DNA of 51,830 nucleotides from assembly GCA_028112705.1 (NCBI GenBank), contig JAOGYN010000014.1:1-51830 (forward strand), in the 5' to 3' direction. Both the position numbers and the translations under genes were made by a program. The DNA comes from GCA-002712045 sp028112705. Its GTDB lineage: Bacteria; Pseudomonadota; Alphaproteobacteria; Rhodobacterales; Rhodobacteraceae. Shown piece by piece: positions 1 through 7,667 of the stretch; the first letter of the stretch is position 1; each line of letters opens with the position of its first letter. The notes under the pieces were generated by a model. The model saw only the letters and a list, made by a program, of their open reading frames with translations, made no database searches and had not been told where the DNA came from.

Positions 1-1
1 T

Positions 2-1648
2 TGGGACAATTTAGATTTAACCTACCAATTAAGAGAAACTGAGAAGTCGCCAGAACATAGTACTGTGATAAGGTGGAATGAAAATGTTGGTATTGCTGTA
101 GATAACGTATTTTCCCAGATTGCAAATATTACAAACTTAACCTTTACAAAAGTCACCGATAAGGCAGACATTGATTTTTGGCTTTATTCAGAAACTGATA
201 ATATATTAGGTTATTCTTACGGCATTAATGGCGCTGGTATATTTTTGAATTCATACAATATTGAACGTAGTGAAATACCCTTGGGAGGAGCGGATCATTT
301 AACTGTTGCACATGAAATAATGCATAATCTAGGTATGACACATCCATTTGATGGGTATGCTAATTTTCCAGGTATCACCTCAACATATGATTTGGGTGAA
401 TTAAATTCTAATCAAAATATATTCACAGTTACCTCTTATAATGATACCGGCACCAAATTGGAAAACTCTATAAATATTAACCCAGACAAAGCTGAGCAAT
501 GGCTTGAATTTGGTATGAGCAACATTGGCGTAGTAGATCAAGCATTTCTCCAAACACTATATGGGGCTAACGAAAATACCAATAATGGGAATACTGAATT
601 CAAATACAACATCGATGATCGCAGCCAAAATTGGGAGACTATTTGGGATGCATCTGGCGTTGATACAATAATATTTAATGGAGAACAAAACTATTCTGTA
701 AATATTGACCTGAGAGCTCCTACATTAAATCTAACAGATCCAGATCAGACCCTTAGTGGAATATGTACAGTAACAGATCCAAATACATGGGGTGGTTTTG
801 CTATTGGTCATAATGTTAATATCGAAAATGCAAAAAGTGGAAATGGTAATGACACGCTCACTGGTAATGATTTAAACAATGTTCTTAATTCTTTAGGTGG
901 AAATAATATCTTCAACCCAAACTTGGGAAATAATCTAATAAAAAGTGGAAATGGTAACGACACGATTTATCTTAAAAGTACTGAACTATGGGACAATAAA
1001 TTTGTAGCTGTGCATACAATAACCAATGAAACGAGCACATATGAATCAATAAATTTACAAGGTTATAATAAGTTTTCCGACCATATATTTTCCGGTGAGG
1101 GGCAAGATAAAATCTACCTAACGGCAAATGATGATGCTTTTTTTTTAGATGACCATTATTCTGCTTCAAATTCATCCACTTACCAAGAAAGTTATAATTT
1201 AGGTTTAGCTTTTGGTGTCCTTCCTCGCTTAATAAATTGCGAGGAAATTTATGGTTTAGCTGGATCGGACCTATTAGACTTCACAAGTGCAAAAATTACA
1301 GCCTCAAAACTTTTACTCAATGGTGGAGATGGCGATGACATTCTATGGGCTGGAGCAAAAAATGATGTTTTAATAGGTGGCCAAGGTAATGATGAATTAA
1401 ACGGTGGCCCAGGTGATGATGAAATAACAGGTGGTGCCGGAATAGATCATTTTAAGTTTGCAGGAACATTTGGAAATGACCAAATATCAGATTGGGAAAT
1501 AAATCACGATAAAATAAGCCTATATAATATCACGCAGAACGAAATTACCTTTAATCAAAATGTTCTACTTTACGGCGAAAAAAATTCTATCACATTTGCA
1601 GACTTATCTAGCGAGGAAGTTCTTTCAATATCAATTGAGTTTATCTGA
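2..1648 (+). CDS. Serralysin-like (M10) RTX metalloprotease, 5' end cut by window
   Basis: Predicted secreted zinc protease exported by a type I system. The frame is open to the left window edge, and its first codons (W-D-N-L-D-L-T-Y) read like the start of an M10 catalytic domain, so the GTG at 65 is not the true start. Numbering from that GTG, the zinc-binding motif HEIMHNLGMTHP lies at about residues 83-94. The serralysin segment ending in LYGAN follows at about 160-170. Glycine/aspartate RTX calcium-binding nonapeptides occur near 255-300 and again at 420-470 (GGDGDD, GGQGND, GGPGDD, GGAGID). The last 55 residues are an acidic, hydrophobic-ended tail of the kind used as a type I secretion signal. 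The Met-turn after the zinc site reads VTSY instead of the usual VMSY (Thr codon at 431-433). The 3' end overlaps the convergent small gene by 18 bases. The family call is firm; activity is uncertain. Confidence 0.9.
   Translation, partial: WDNLDLTYQLRETEKSPEHSTVIRWNENVGIAVDNVFSQIANITNLTFTKVTDKADIDFWLYSETDNILGYSYGINGAGIFLNSYNIERSEIPLGGADHLTVAHEIMHNLGMTHPFDGYANFPGITSTYDLGELNSNQNIFTVTSYNDTGTKLENSININPDKAEQWLEFGMSNIGVVDQAFLQTLYGANENTNNGNTEFKYNIDDRSQNWETIWDASGVDTIIFNGEQNYSVNIDLRAPTLNLTDPDQTLSGICTVTDPNTWGGFAIGHNVNIENAKSGNGNDTLTGNDLNNVLNSLGGNNIFNPNLGNNLIKSGNGNDTIYLKSTELWDNKFVAVHTITNETSTYESINLQGYNKFSDHIFSGEGQDKIYLTANDDAFFLDDHYSASNSSTYQESYNLGLAFGVLPRLINCEEIYGLAGSDLLDFTSAKITASKLLLNGGDGDDILWAGAKNDVLIGGQGNDELNGGPGDDEITGGAGIDHFKFAGTFGNDQISDWEINHDKISLYNITQNEITFNQNVLLYGEKNSITFADLSSEEVLSISIEFI
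832..964 (+). repeat. Intragenic direct repeat in RTX region
   Basis: A 25-base sequence at 832-856 recurs at 940-964 with one mismatch (T at 850, C at 958). Both copies encode K-S-G-N-G-N-D-T, an RTX nonapeptide. The 108-base period equals 36 residues, or four nonapeptides, so this looks like a recent in-frame duplication inside the calcium-binding region. Confidence 0.8.
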
Positions 1649-1843
1649 CTTTTTCTCTTTAGCCTCCAATTTTTGGCGAACCATGTTGTCATAAACATTT
1701 TTTGACGTTTTCAAAACTGCTAGCTCATCATTTAATTTTTTTAAATGCAGTTCAACAAATTGAAGTGACACCAAAAGGCCCTTACCATTTTCTGACAGAT
1801 CTTCAGAATTAAACTCAAGATCATCTATTTTTATTTTTGGCAT
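1631..1843 (-). CDS. Small T1SS-linked protein C (DUF6447-like)
   Basis: A 70-residue charged protein of unknown function. It starts with a short beta-like segment (MPKIKIDDLEF), then D-L-S-E-N-G-K, then a helix-forming stretch containing S-L-Q-F-V-E and L-K-T-S-K-N-V-Y, and ends in a lysine-rich tail. It has no signal peptide or membrane segment. It resembles the neighbouring protein B and, more weakly, protein A at the head of the operon. The pattern (short strand, D-L/M-x-E, QFV-D/E, alternating leucines, SKN-x-Y) fits my memory of the DUF6447 family, which I could not check by search. It is the last gene of the type I secretion operon, 12 bases after protein B, and overlaps the 3' end of the convergent RTX protease by 18 bases. 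A role in secretion or substrate handling is inference from position only. Confidence 0.75.
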   Translation of the reverse strand: MPKIKIDDLEFNSEDLSENGKGLLVSLQFVELHLKKLNDELAVLKTSKNVYDNMVRQKLEAKEKKSDKLN

Positions 1844-1855
1844 TATCAGTATCCA

Positions 1856-2065
1856 TTAGTCAGTTAAAAACCCAGTTTTACTTTTAATTATCTCATTTTT
1901 AAGTTCTTGAATATACGCATTTTTCGAAACTATTAAAGCCGCCATTAAGTTGGAAGTTTCTTTTATTTTTGCATCAACAAACTGCGAAGAAGCCAAATTA
2001 GCTCTTCCCTCTTCGTCTAACATATCACTTGAATAAGTATTTTCACCAATTATGATTTTTTTCAT
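1856..2065 (-). CDS. Small T1SS-linked protein B (DUF6447-like)
   Basis: A 69-residue protein of unknown function, closely related in pattern to protein C. It opens with MKKIIIGENTYSSDM, followed by L-D-E-E-G-R-A-N-L, then S-S-Q-F-V-D-A-K-I-K-E, then V-S-K-N-A-Y and a lysine-rich end. Secondary structure looks like one short strand pair followed by a long amphipathic helix. It lies 39 bases after the HlyD-type adaptor gene and 12 bases before protein C on the same strand, so it is very likely co-transcribed with the secretion genes. There are no catalytic motifs or cysteines. It may be a chaperone, a gating factor or a cargo of the transporter; nothing in the sequence decides between these. 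Confidence 0.75.
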   Translation of the reverse strand: MKKIIIGENTYSSDMLDEEGRANLASSQFVDAKIKETSNLMAALIVSKNAYIQELKNEIIKSKTGFLTD

Positions 2066-2104
2066 TTTTGCTTTACTTTTATCTTAGTTTCTAAAATTTT
2101 CGGA

Positions 2105-3406
2105 TTAATCTCTTAACGCTCTATCCTTAGTTCGTGAAATCGGCTGCCATATATAGTCCAAAACAGTTCTCTTACCGGATAGAACGTCTATAGTTGCAAC
2201 CATCCCTGGCAATATCAAAACTTCTCTTCCATCATCTTCGTAAAGCTTGCTTTGAATAGAGACTTTTACCGAGTAATATGCTCGCCCATCATTTTTATCA
2301 CTTAAAGCGTCCGCAGATATTTTTGCTACCTTCCCATCCATTCTGCCATATCTGGTAGGATCAAAAGCCGTTAAAGAAATTTTAACCACATCTCCTATAA
2401 CAACATCAGCGATATCTTTTGGGTCAACTTCTGCATCGATGACTAAGCTTTTACCGGTAGGAACAATTTCTAAGAGTACCTCTCCGGATCTAACGTAAGC
2501 GTTTTCAGTTCTAAAGTTAATTTGGTTTACAATTCCATTCGCTGGTGAATGAATTGATGTTCTAGCTAAACGTGCTGCCAAACTTGGTATTAAAATTAAA
2601 GTTTCACTTAATTCATCATCAACTCTTGAAAGCTCACCTAATGCAGCAGTGATATACCTTTGCTTTTCAGCTTTCATTTGCTCTCTTATTTCATCTAGTT
2701 CAGCCTCAATTCGAGAGACAGAAAATTTAGTAGTTGAAATAATATTTTCATTTTTTTCATTTTCCCGAAGGAGCGTTAATAGCCTTGTCTCAGGAGCCAA
2801 TCCAGAAGAAACTAAGGGAGTTATTGTCTCAATCTCTTGACCAATCAATCCAGCAATTCGTTTGGCACTGTCAACTTCAGAAAACAATTCATTAATTCTA
2901 TTTTCCTTCTGAATAAGCCTTTGATCAAGAACAAAAATAGAAGATTGCAAATCAATCTTACGTGAATCAAATAATCTTTGTTCATTCTGTATTAAATCTG
3001 CCAAGCCAACTTCTTTAAACTGATCAAATTCTGGCACTGTATTTTGAGATTCAGACAAAAGTCTGTGACGTTGTACTTTCAATCTTCCTGCTCTTTTTAA
3101 AGCTTGCTCATATTGAGTTCGAGCATCAATAGGATCAATATCAAACAAAATATCACCATATTTCACGATATCCCCCTCTTCAACATATCTCTTAACTAAA
3201 ACGCCCGACTCCGCAGATTGAACGAGTTGATTTTCGTCAGCTGATATTGTTTTACCTTGCCCTCTTGTAACTTTATCAATTTCAGTAACCGCACTCCAAT
3301 AAACCAATGCACTTATCAACATAACTATTATCAATAACAGTAATGAGCTAGATCCAGTTCTCTCAGCCTTAACTGTAGCAGCTATTTTTCTAAAATCATG
3401 TTTCAT
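2105..3406 (-). CDS. HlyD-family type I secretion adaptor (membrane fusion protein)
   Basis: Periplasmic adaptor that bridges the inner-membrane ABC exporter and a TolC-type outer-membrane channel. The 433-residue length is usual for LapC/PrtE-type adaptors. A short cytosolic N-terminus precedes one membrane helix at about residues 21-40. A lipoyl/beta-barrel half-domain follows (about 50-95), then a long coiled-coil hairpin (about 100-280, rich in E, R, L and Q), then the second half-lipoyl and beta-barrel region (about 285-430; S-P-A-N-G-I-V-N at the return strand, LPGM-x-A near the end). It starts 12 bases after the permease stop, so the two are translationally close. No outer-membrane channel gene is present here; such genes are often unlinked. 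The likely substrate is the adjacent RTX protease (inference). Confidence 0.92.
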   Translation of the reverse strand: MKHDFRKIAATVKAERTGSSSLLLLIIVMLISALVYWSAVTEIDKVTRGQGKTISADENQLVQSAESGVLVKRYVEEGDIVKYGDILFDIDPIDARTQYEQALKRAGRLKVQRHRLLSESQNTVPEFDQFKEVGLADLIQNEQRLFDSRKIDLQSSIFVLDQRLIQKENRINELFSEVDSAKRIAGLIGQEIETITPLVSSGLAPETRLLTLLRENEKNENIISTTKFSVSRIEAELDEIREQMKAEKQRYITAALGELSRVDDELSETLILIPSLAARLARTSIHSPANGIVNQINFRTENAYVRSGEVLLEIVPTGKSLVIDAEVDPKDIADVVIGDVVKISLTAFDPTRYGRMDGKVAKISADALSDKNDGRAYYSVKVSIQSKLYEDDGREVLILPGMVATIDVLSGKRTVLDYIWQPISRTKDRALRD

Positions 3407-3418
3407 GGTTGAACAAAC

Positions 3419-5515
3419 TCATTTTTTCAAACCCAACTCACCAGGGGTATTGTCAGCTACAACATTCCCATTCTCCACAACCAAAACACGATCAACCATT
3501 GCTAATATTGGATTTCGATGGGTGATTATTACCATAGTTTTATCACTGCCATACTCCTGTAAATTCTCTACAATCTTTTTTTCCGTACCCTGATCCATCG
3601 AACTTGTTGGCTCATCTAGTAATAATAGCTGAGGATTATGCAAAAGGGCTCTCGCAAGATTTATTGATTGCTTTTGTCCTCCCGAAAGACCGATGCCCCT
3701 TTCTTTAATCTCAAAATCATAACCCTTCGGATTTGAAGAGACAAAATCATCAACCCCAGAAATTTTTGCCAAAGATAAAATATGATCATCGTCATATTCC
3801 AATAGACCTAATTGTATATTTTCTTTAATTGTTCCAGAAAAGAGCCAAGAATCTTGTAACATCACTCCAATATTGTGTTGCAAATCCGTTTTGTCTAACT
3901 GTCTTACATCTATTCCATCAATTAAAACTGCTCCCTCAGTTGGTTCATAAAGCCCTGAAATTAACTTAATGACGGTAGACTTTCCTGAACCCATTTTACC
4001 AACAACCGCTACCTTTTGACCTGGATTAATTTTTATTGATAAGTTTTTTATTGTTGGCTCAACAGCTCCTGGAAATGAGAAACTTACATTTTTGAATTCA
4101 ATTGATCCAGTAACTTTTGGCCGGCTAACGTAATGATCGTTAACACTATTATTATTAAAGTTTTTAAGTAAAGCATTTAGCGATTTATAGGCGGTTAATG
4201 CGCCATTCACCCGCGTTAAGGCGTTTGCCAATTGAGCCAGAGGTGCAAGTGTTCTACCACCCAATATAACAGCCGCAATTAATGCACCTTGGGTTATTAA
4301 ACCATCTCTTATCAAAAATACCCCATAAAAAATTGCACCAACTTGCGCATATTGTTGTACCGAAGCAGAGAAATTTACCAGAAATTGACTAATATTCCGT
4401 GACTTCCCACCTGATTGGGATTGACCGATTAAAGCTTCAATGTACCGAGACTTCATTAACTGCCCTGATCCTGTGGCATTTACTGTCTCGATACCAGATA
4501 GGGTTTCAACAAGAACCGATTGCTTATTCATACCGGTTTGTTGCGTTGACTTAGTTAAGCGTGCGATAAATGGTTGAATCAAAAGCCCCACAACAACAAC
4601 CACTGGAACTGCTACAAGTGGCACTAGAGCCATTGGGCCTGCAATAAGAGAAATTACATATATAAAAAAGAAGGCAAAAGGGAGATCTACCAAAATAACT
4701 AATGTTGAAGAAGTGAAAAATTCTCTTAAAGTTTCAAATTCTTTAATTATACTAGCCATTGCTCCAGTTTTTTGACTTTGCTCTGCTGGTGTTAGAGATA
4801 AAACCCTATCAAAAAGAGTATTTGATACCTCTATGTCAGCTGCTTTACTCGCTTTATCAATAAATCTACCTCTAATCGTCCTTATAATAAAATCAAAGCT
4901 TAAAGCTATAACCACACCAACACTAAGTGCAATTAAACTTTCCACCGCAGAGTTTGGTATTATTCTGTCGTATACAGTCATTGTAAAAATTGATGTCGTT
5001 AAGGCCAAAAAATTTGAAATTACAGAAGCGATAATAACCTGAATATACAACCACCTACTACTTTTAAACGCTCCAAAAAACCAGTGTCCACGACTTTGTT
5101 GAATTTCAAAGTCAGAGAGCTTTCTGACCGATATCACATAGCCAGAGAAGATTTTTTCAAACTCATCTTTATCTATATTTTCAATTTTTTTGGCAGTCTT
5201 ATCTCTAATTACAACAAAAGAACCATCAGCTTTTCTTTCGAGTAATACGATTGGGGTTTGGTCTACATCAAAAGCTATTAAGGGAAGATCTTCTAGCTCA
5301 AGTTGTTGTAAAGATGCATGTCTGAATTGAGCCTCAAAGCCTAGCTTCTGAAATGAGACACAGGCCTCCTTTGGTCCAAAAGTTTCGAAGTTTGACCCAA
5401 CTAAGCGCCTTATGGAAGCAACACTCTTTCGACGTCCATTTGCTTCACAGACCCGTCTAACTGCCATTTCCAGGGTTATTGCATCACTTTGGTCATTTTT
5501 TTTAATTTCATCCAT
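3419..5515 (-). CDS. Type I secretion permease/ATPase (LapB-type ABC exporter)
   Basis: Inner-membrane ABC half-transporter that powers export of RTX proteins. The 698 residues divide into an N-terminal C39-peptidase-like domain (about 1-130), six membrane helices (about 155-430) and a nucleotide-binding domain (about 470-698). Visible motifs are Walker A GKMGSGKST (506-514), signature LSGGQ (610-614), Walker B LLLLDEP (630-636) and the H-loop histidine at 666. The N-terminal domain has no QxxxxC-type catalytic cysteine (the residues there are D-A-I-T-L-E-M-A-V-R), so it is the non-cleaving C39-like kind that binds substrate. It is the second gene of a five-gene minus operon, after small protein A and before the HlyD adaptor. 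Confidence 0.95.
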   Translation of the reverse strand: MDEIKKNDQSDAITLEMAVRRVCEANGRRKSVASIRRLVGSNFETFGPKEACVSFQKLGFEAQFRHASLQQLELEDLPLIAFDVDQTPIVLLERKADGSFVVIRDKTAKKIENIDKDEFEKIFSGYVISVRKLSDFEIQQSRGHWFFGAFKSSRWLYIQVIIASVISNFLALTTSIFTMTVYDRIIPNSAVESLIALSVGVVIALSFDFIIRTIRGRFIDKASKAADIEVSNTLFDRVLSLTPAEQSQKTGAMASIIKEFETLREFFTSSTLVILVDLPFAFFFIYVISLIAGPMALVPLVAVPVVVVVGLLIQPFIARLTKSTQQTGMNKQSVLVETLSGIETVNATGSGQLMKSRYIEALIGQSQSGGKSRNISQFLVNFSASVQQYAQVGAIFYGVFLIRDGLITQGALIAAVILGGRTLAPLAQLANALTRVNGALTAYKSLNALLKNFNNNSVNDHYVSRPKVTGSIEFKNVSFSFPGAVEPTIKNLSIKINPGQKVAVVGKMGSGKSTVIKLISGLYEPTEGAVLIDGIDVRQLDKTDLQHNIGVMLQDSWLFSGTIKENIQLGLLEYDDDHILSLAKISGVDDFVSSNPKGYDFEIKERGIGLSGGQKQSINLARALLHNPQLLLLDEPTSSMDQGTEKKIVENLQEYGSDKTMVIITHRNPILAMVDRVLVVENGNVVADNTPGELGLKK

Positions 5516-5602
5516 CGATCTAGAACCAAATAAGCCTTTCCACTCACATTACCTGCCATGTTCAATACATAAGTTCAGTTAACTTAAAATAAAACGCTTA
5601 GG

Positions 5603-5854
5603 TTAATCCTTTTCTTTAATGGAACCTTTTAGATCAATTAAAGCCTGCTTTCTAGCTAGCATATCTCTGTCCAGAGAAAAACGATTTTCCTGAATATCTC
5701 GATCTAAACGACGCAAAAAATTAACTATATTTCGAGATTTTTCATTCATGTCGCTTACCCGATGACTTTCACCATCAATATTAACAGTTGGAGACTCAGT
5801 CGTTTCAGTGGCTCCATTTGCAGCATTTTTTTCCATGTCCAATTCTTTTGCCAT
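5603..5854 (-). CDS. Small T1SS-linked protein A (DUF6447-like)
   Basis: An acidic, helix-rich protein of about 83 residues with no signal peptide or membrane segment. After a low-complexity N-terminus (A-A-N-G-A-T-E-T-T-E-S) comes a core V-N-I-D-G-E-S-H-R-V-S-D-M-N-E-K-S-R, then a helix with L-R-R-L-D-R-D-I-Q-E-N-R. The order 'I-x-G/D, D-M, E, then an amphipathic helix' is the same as in small proteins B and C at the other end of the operon, so I read it as a diverged paralogue. I chose the ATG at 5854 over the TTG at 5866 because GGA sits about 10 bases before the ATG and nothing usable precedes the TTG. It is the first gene of the secretion operon, about 90 bases before the permease. Function unknown. 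Confidence 0.65.
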   Translation of the reverse strand: MAKELDMEKNAANGATETTESPTVNIDGESHRVSDMNEKSRNIVNFLRRLDRDIQENRFSLDRDMLARKQALIDLKGSIKEKD

Positions 5855-5947
5855 CGCTTGATCCAATTCTGATATTATTAAAAAATAAATTATATAATTA
5901 GTTCAGATGTTTAATTACTTAACCTAGTTATTACAACCCATTACTAT

Positions 5948-5995
5948 TTCAAGATGGTGGCACATACACATTCAACATGGTGGCACATACACATT
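5948..5995. repeat. 23-bp tandem direct repeat upstream of T1SS operon
   Basis: Two adjacent 23-base units (5948-5970 and 5971-5993) differ at one base, with two extra matching bases after the second. The perfect 19-base core is atggtggcacatacacatt (5954-5972 and 5977-5995). It is more GC-rich than the flanks. It lies about 95-140 bases upstream of small protein A and downstream of the cupin stop, within a 211-base intergenic stretch that otherwise shows nothing. It could be a pair of regulator sites for the secretion operon, or the end of a lost insertion sequence, since IS21-type ends carry short directly repeated units. Both are speculation. Confidence 0.8.
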
Positions 5996-6065
5996 TTGAT
6001 TAAATTATTAATAGTAAAATCTTTAGAAACCAACCATAAATAATGTAATTAAATGGAAAGTAATA

Positions 6066-6467
6066 TCAAGCTACAGTATCATTATATAAATATTCAACAT
6101 CTTTCCAACAATCAGTTGGAAAAATCCAATATAACGATAGAGTAACCTGCCCTATATTTCGAAGCCCATGCTTCTCATTTTTTGGTATGTATATACTTGT
6201 TTCCGGAAATACCTCTCGAGTATCAGCCTTACTTAGAAGTAATCCTCTACCCGTTCTTATTATGTAAATCTCTTGTGGGCTATGATGATGTAAGGGTAAC
6301 TCGGCACCTGGTTTAAGCTCCACAACACCCAGCGACAAACCATGATTTTCTATTTTGGTTGAATCAATTAATAATTGATAATGCAAACCGGGAAATTCTT
6401 TATCAAACTCCCAATTACATTCGCTCTCCTTGATAATAACAGTTTTTTCCATTTCACACTTTTTCAT
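6066..6467 (-). CDS. Cupin-domain protein
   Basis: A small single-domain cupin, about 130 residues. The metal-binding cupin motif 1 is visible as P-L-H-H-H-S-P-Q-E-I-Y (histidines plus glutamate), followed by G-R-G; motif 2 is I-P-K-N-E-K-H-G-L. Such proteins bind a metal and may be dioxygenases, isomerases or sugar/small-molecule binding proteins; this one cannot be assigned a substrate. Starts are possible at 6497, 6467 (MKKCEMEK) or 6452 (MEKTV). The last lies one base beyond the MFS stop codon, and the MFS and cupin genes are clearly translationally coupled. It is the third gene of the BNR-MFS-cupin operon, which suggests it acts on, or senses, whatever the MFS protein transports. Confidence 0.8.
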   Translation of the reverse strand: MKKCEMEKTVIIKESECNWEFDKEFPGLHYQLLIDSTKIENHGLSLGVVELKPGAELPLHHHSPQEIYIIRTGRGLLLSKADTREVFPETSIYIPKNEKHGLRNIGQVTLSLYWIFPTDCWKDVEYLYNDTVA

Positions 6468-7656
6468 CCTTTTTCTCTTTGTGCCAAAATGGCACAAAAA
6501 CTATTAAAGCTAATATGATAGTTCCTGCCAGAATATTAAACACTGTTTCATAACTCAATACGCTCAAGAGTATACCTGCTATTATTGGGCCAATCACTTT
6601 TCCAAAGTTTCGCAGTGCACCATAAAAACCCATTGCAGCTCCAAGATAGTTACCACGGGCACTCTTTGAGAGAAGTGCAACACTAGAAGGGAAAATTAAA
6701 CCCTGGCCAATACCAAATAAAATAGCCGACAATAAAAACAAACCATCCGTTAGGTTAGTCAAAAGATACAAACCCAAAGAAAGTAGAACCATACCGAGAA
6801 TAATTATTAAAGACTGCCCATATTCATCTGACAACTTTCCACCAACTGGACGAAATACCAGATGAGCAAGCTCTTGCACGAAAAAAAACAAACCAGCCTG
6901 TAGAACTGTTCCACCTTCTTGAGAAATTATAAACAATGGTAAAAATGCTTTAACTGCGTAAATGGTTAAGTAAACCATTAACTCTAAAAAACCCGCCAAC
7001 CAAATCGATGGAATTTTAATACTATACTTAAACGAATTAAAAAAATGATTAACAATTGAAACTTGTTTTCGAGGCTTCTCGGCCAGATCTTCAGTTAACA
7101 AAAAGATTGGGATCATCCCAAATAATGAGCAGAATCCAATTAATAAAAAAACTGTCTGAAAATTTAAAAAAGTTAATAAAATACCAGCTATCAGTGGTGC
7201 TATCAGTGAGGCAAGTAACCGTGACATTCCAAAGTATGCAATTCGTTCTCCAAGACCCCGTGCGTTAATTCCTGCAACATAAGCTAAACTTACTGGTCCA
7301 AATATTGCAGTTGAAATGCCATGGAAAAGTCTCAATACCATCAATTCCTGTTCTGTTGTAACGAATTGATATAAAAATGGCATGCCCGAAAACAAAATGG
7401 TAGCAACTAACAACCACAACTTTCTGCCCCATCTATCCGAAAGTATACCAAATACTGGTTTCAACAACATTCCAGTCATCGTAGACACTGAAATGATAAA
7501 ACCAATAATTAGCTCTCCAGCACCAATTGACGCAGCAAATAATGGTAATAATGGCGTCTTACCAATTTGATAAAAACCACGCATAATAAAATCAGAAACA
7601 AATAGTAGCGCAAGGTTACTTCTCAGAATTAGTAATTTTCTAATACTTTCCAACAT
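6454..7656 (-). CDS. MFS transporter
   Basis: A 400-residue major facilitator with 12 hydrophobic segments. The family's loop 2-3 motif appears as G-I-L-S-D-R-W-G-R-K about 70 residues in, and its echo in the second half as G-G-K-L-S-D-E-Y-G-Q. Acidic and aromatic residues inside helices are few, so the substrate cannot be guessed; multidrug/sugar-efflux-like members look similar. It begins 11 bases after the BNR-protein stop and ends next to the cupin start, so the three genes form one operon. Its N-terminus has the positive-inside pattern expected of an inner-membrane protein. Confidence 0.9.
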   Translation of the reverse strand: MLESIRKLLILRSNLALLFVSDFIMRGFYQIGKTPLLPLFAASIGAGELIIGFIISVSTMTGMLLKPVFGILSDRWGRKLWLLVATILFSGMPFLYQFVTTEQELMVLRLFHGISTAIFGPVSLAYVAGINARGLGERIAYFGMSRLLASLIAPLIAGILLTFLNFQTVFLLIGFCSLFGMIPIFLLTEDLAEKPRKQVSIVNHFFNSFKYSIKIPSIWLAGFLELMVYLTIYAVKAFLPLFIISQEGGTVLQAGLFFFVQELAHLVFRPVGGKLSDEYGQSLIIILGMVLLSLGLYLLTNLTDGLFLLSAILFGIGQGLIFPSSVALLSKSARGNYLGAAMGFYGALRNFGKVIGPIIAGILLSVLSYETVFNILAGTIILALIVFVPFWHKEKKDEKV

Positions 7657-7667
7657 TTACTATGTAG

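Noticed and set aside
5948..5995. Possible minimal CRISPR
   Set aside because: The two 23-base units are directly adjacent with no spacer, and there are no cas genes nearby.
7056..7570. Plus-strand frames inside the MFS gene
   Set aside because: Antisense shadows of a membrane protein gene with clear MFS motifs on the minus strand; no domain or ribosome site on the plus strand.
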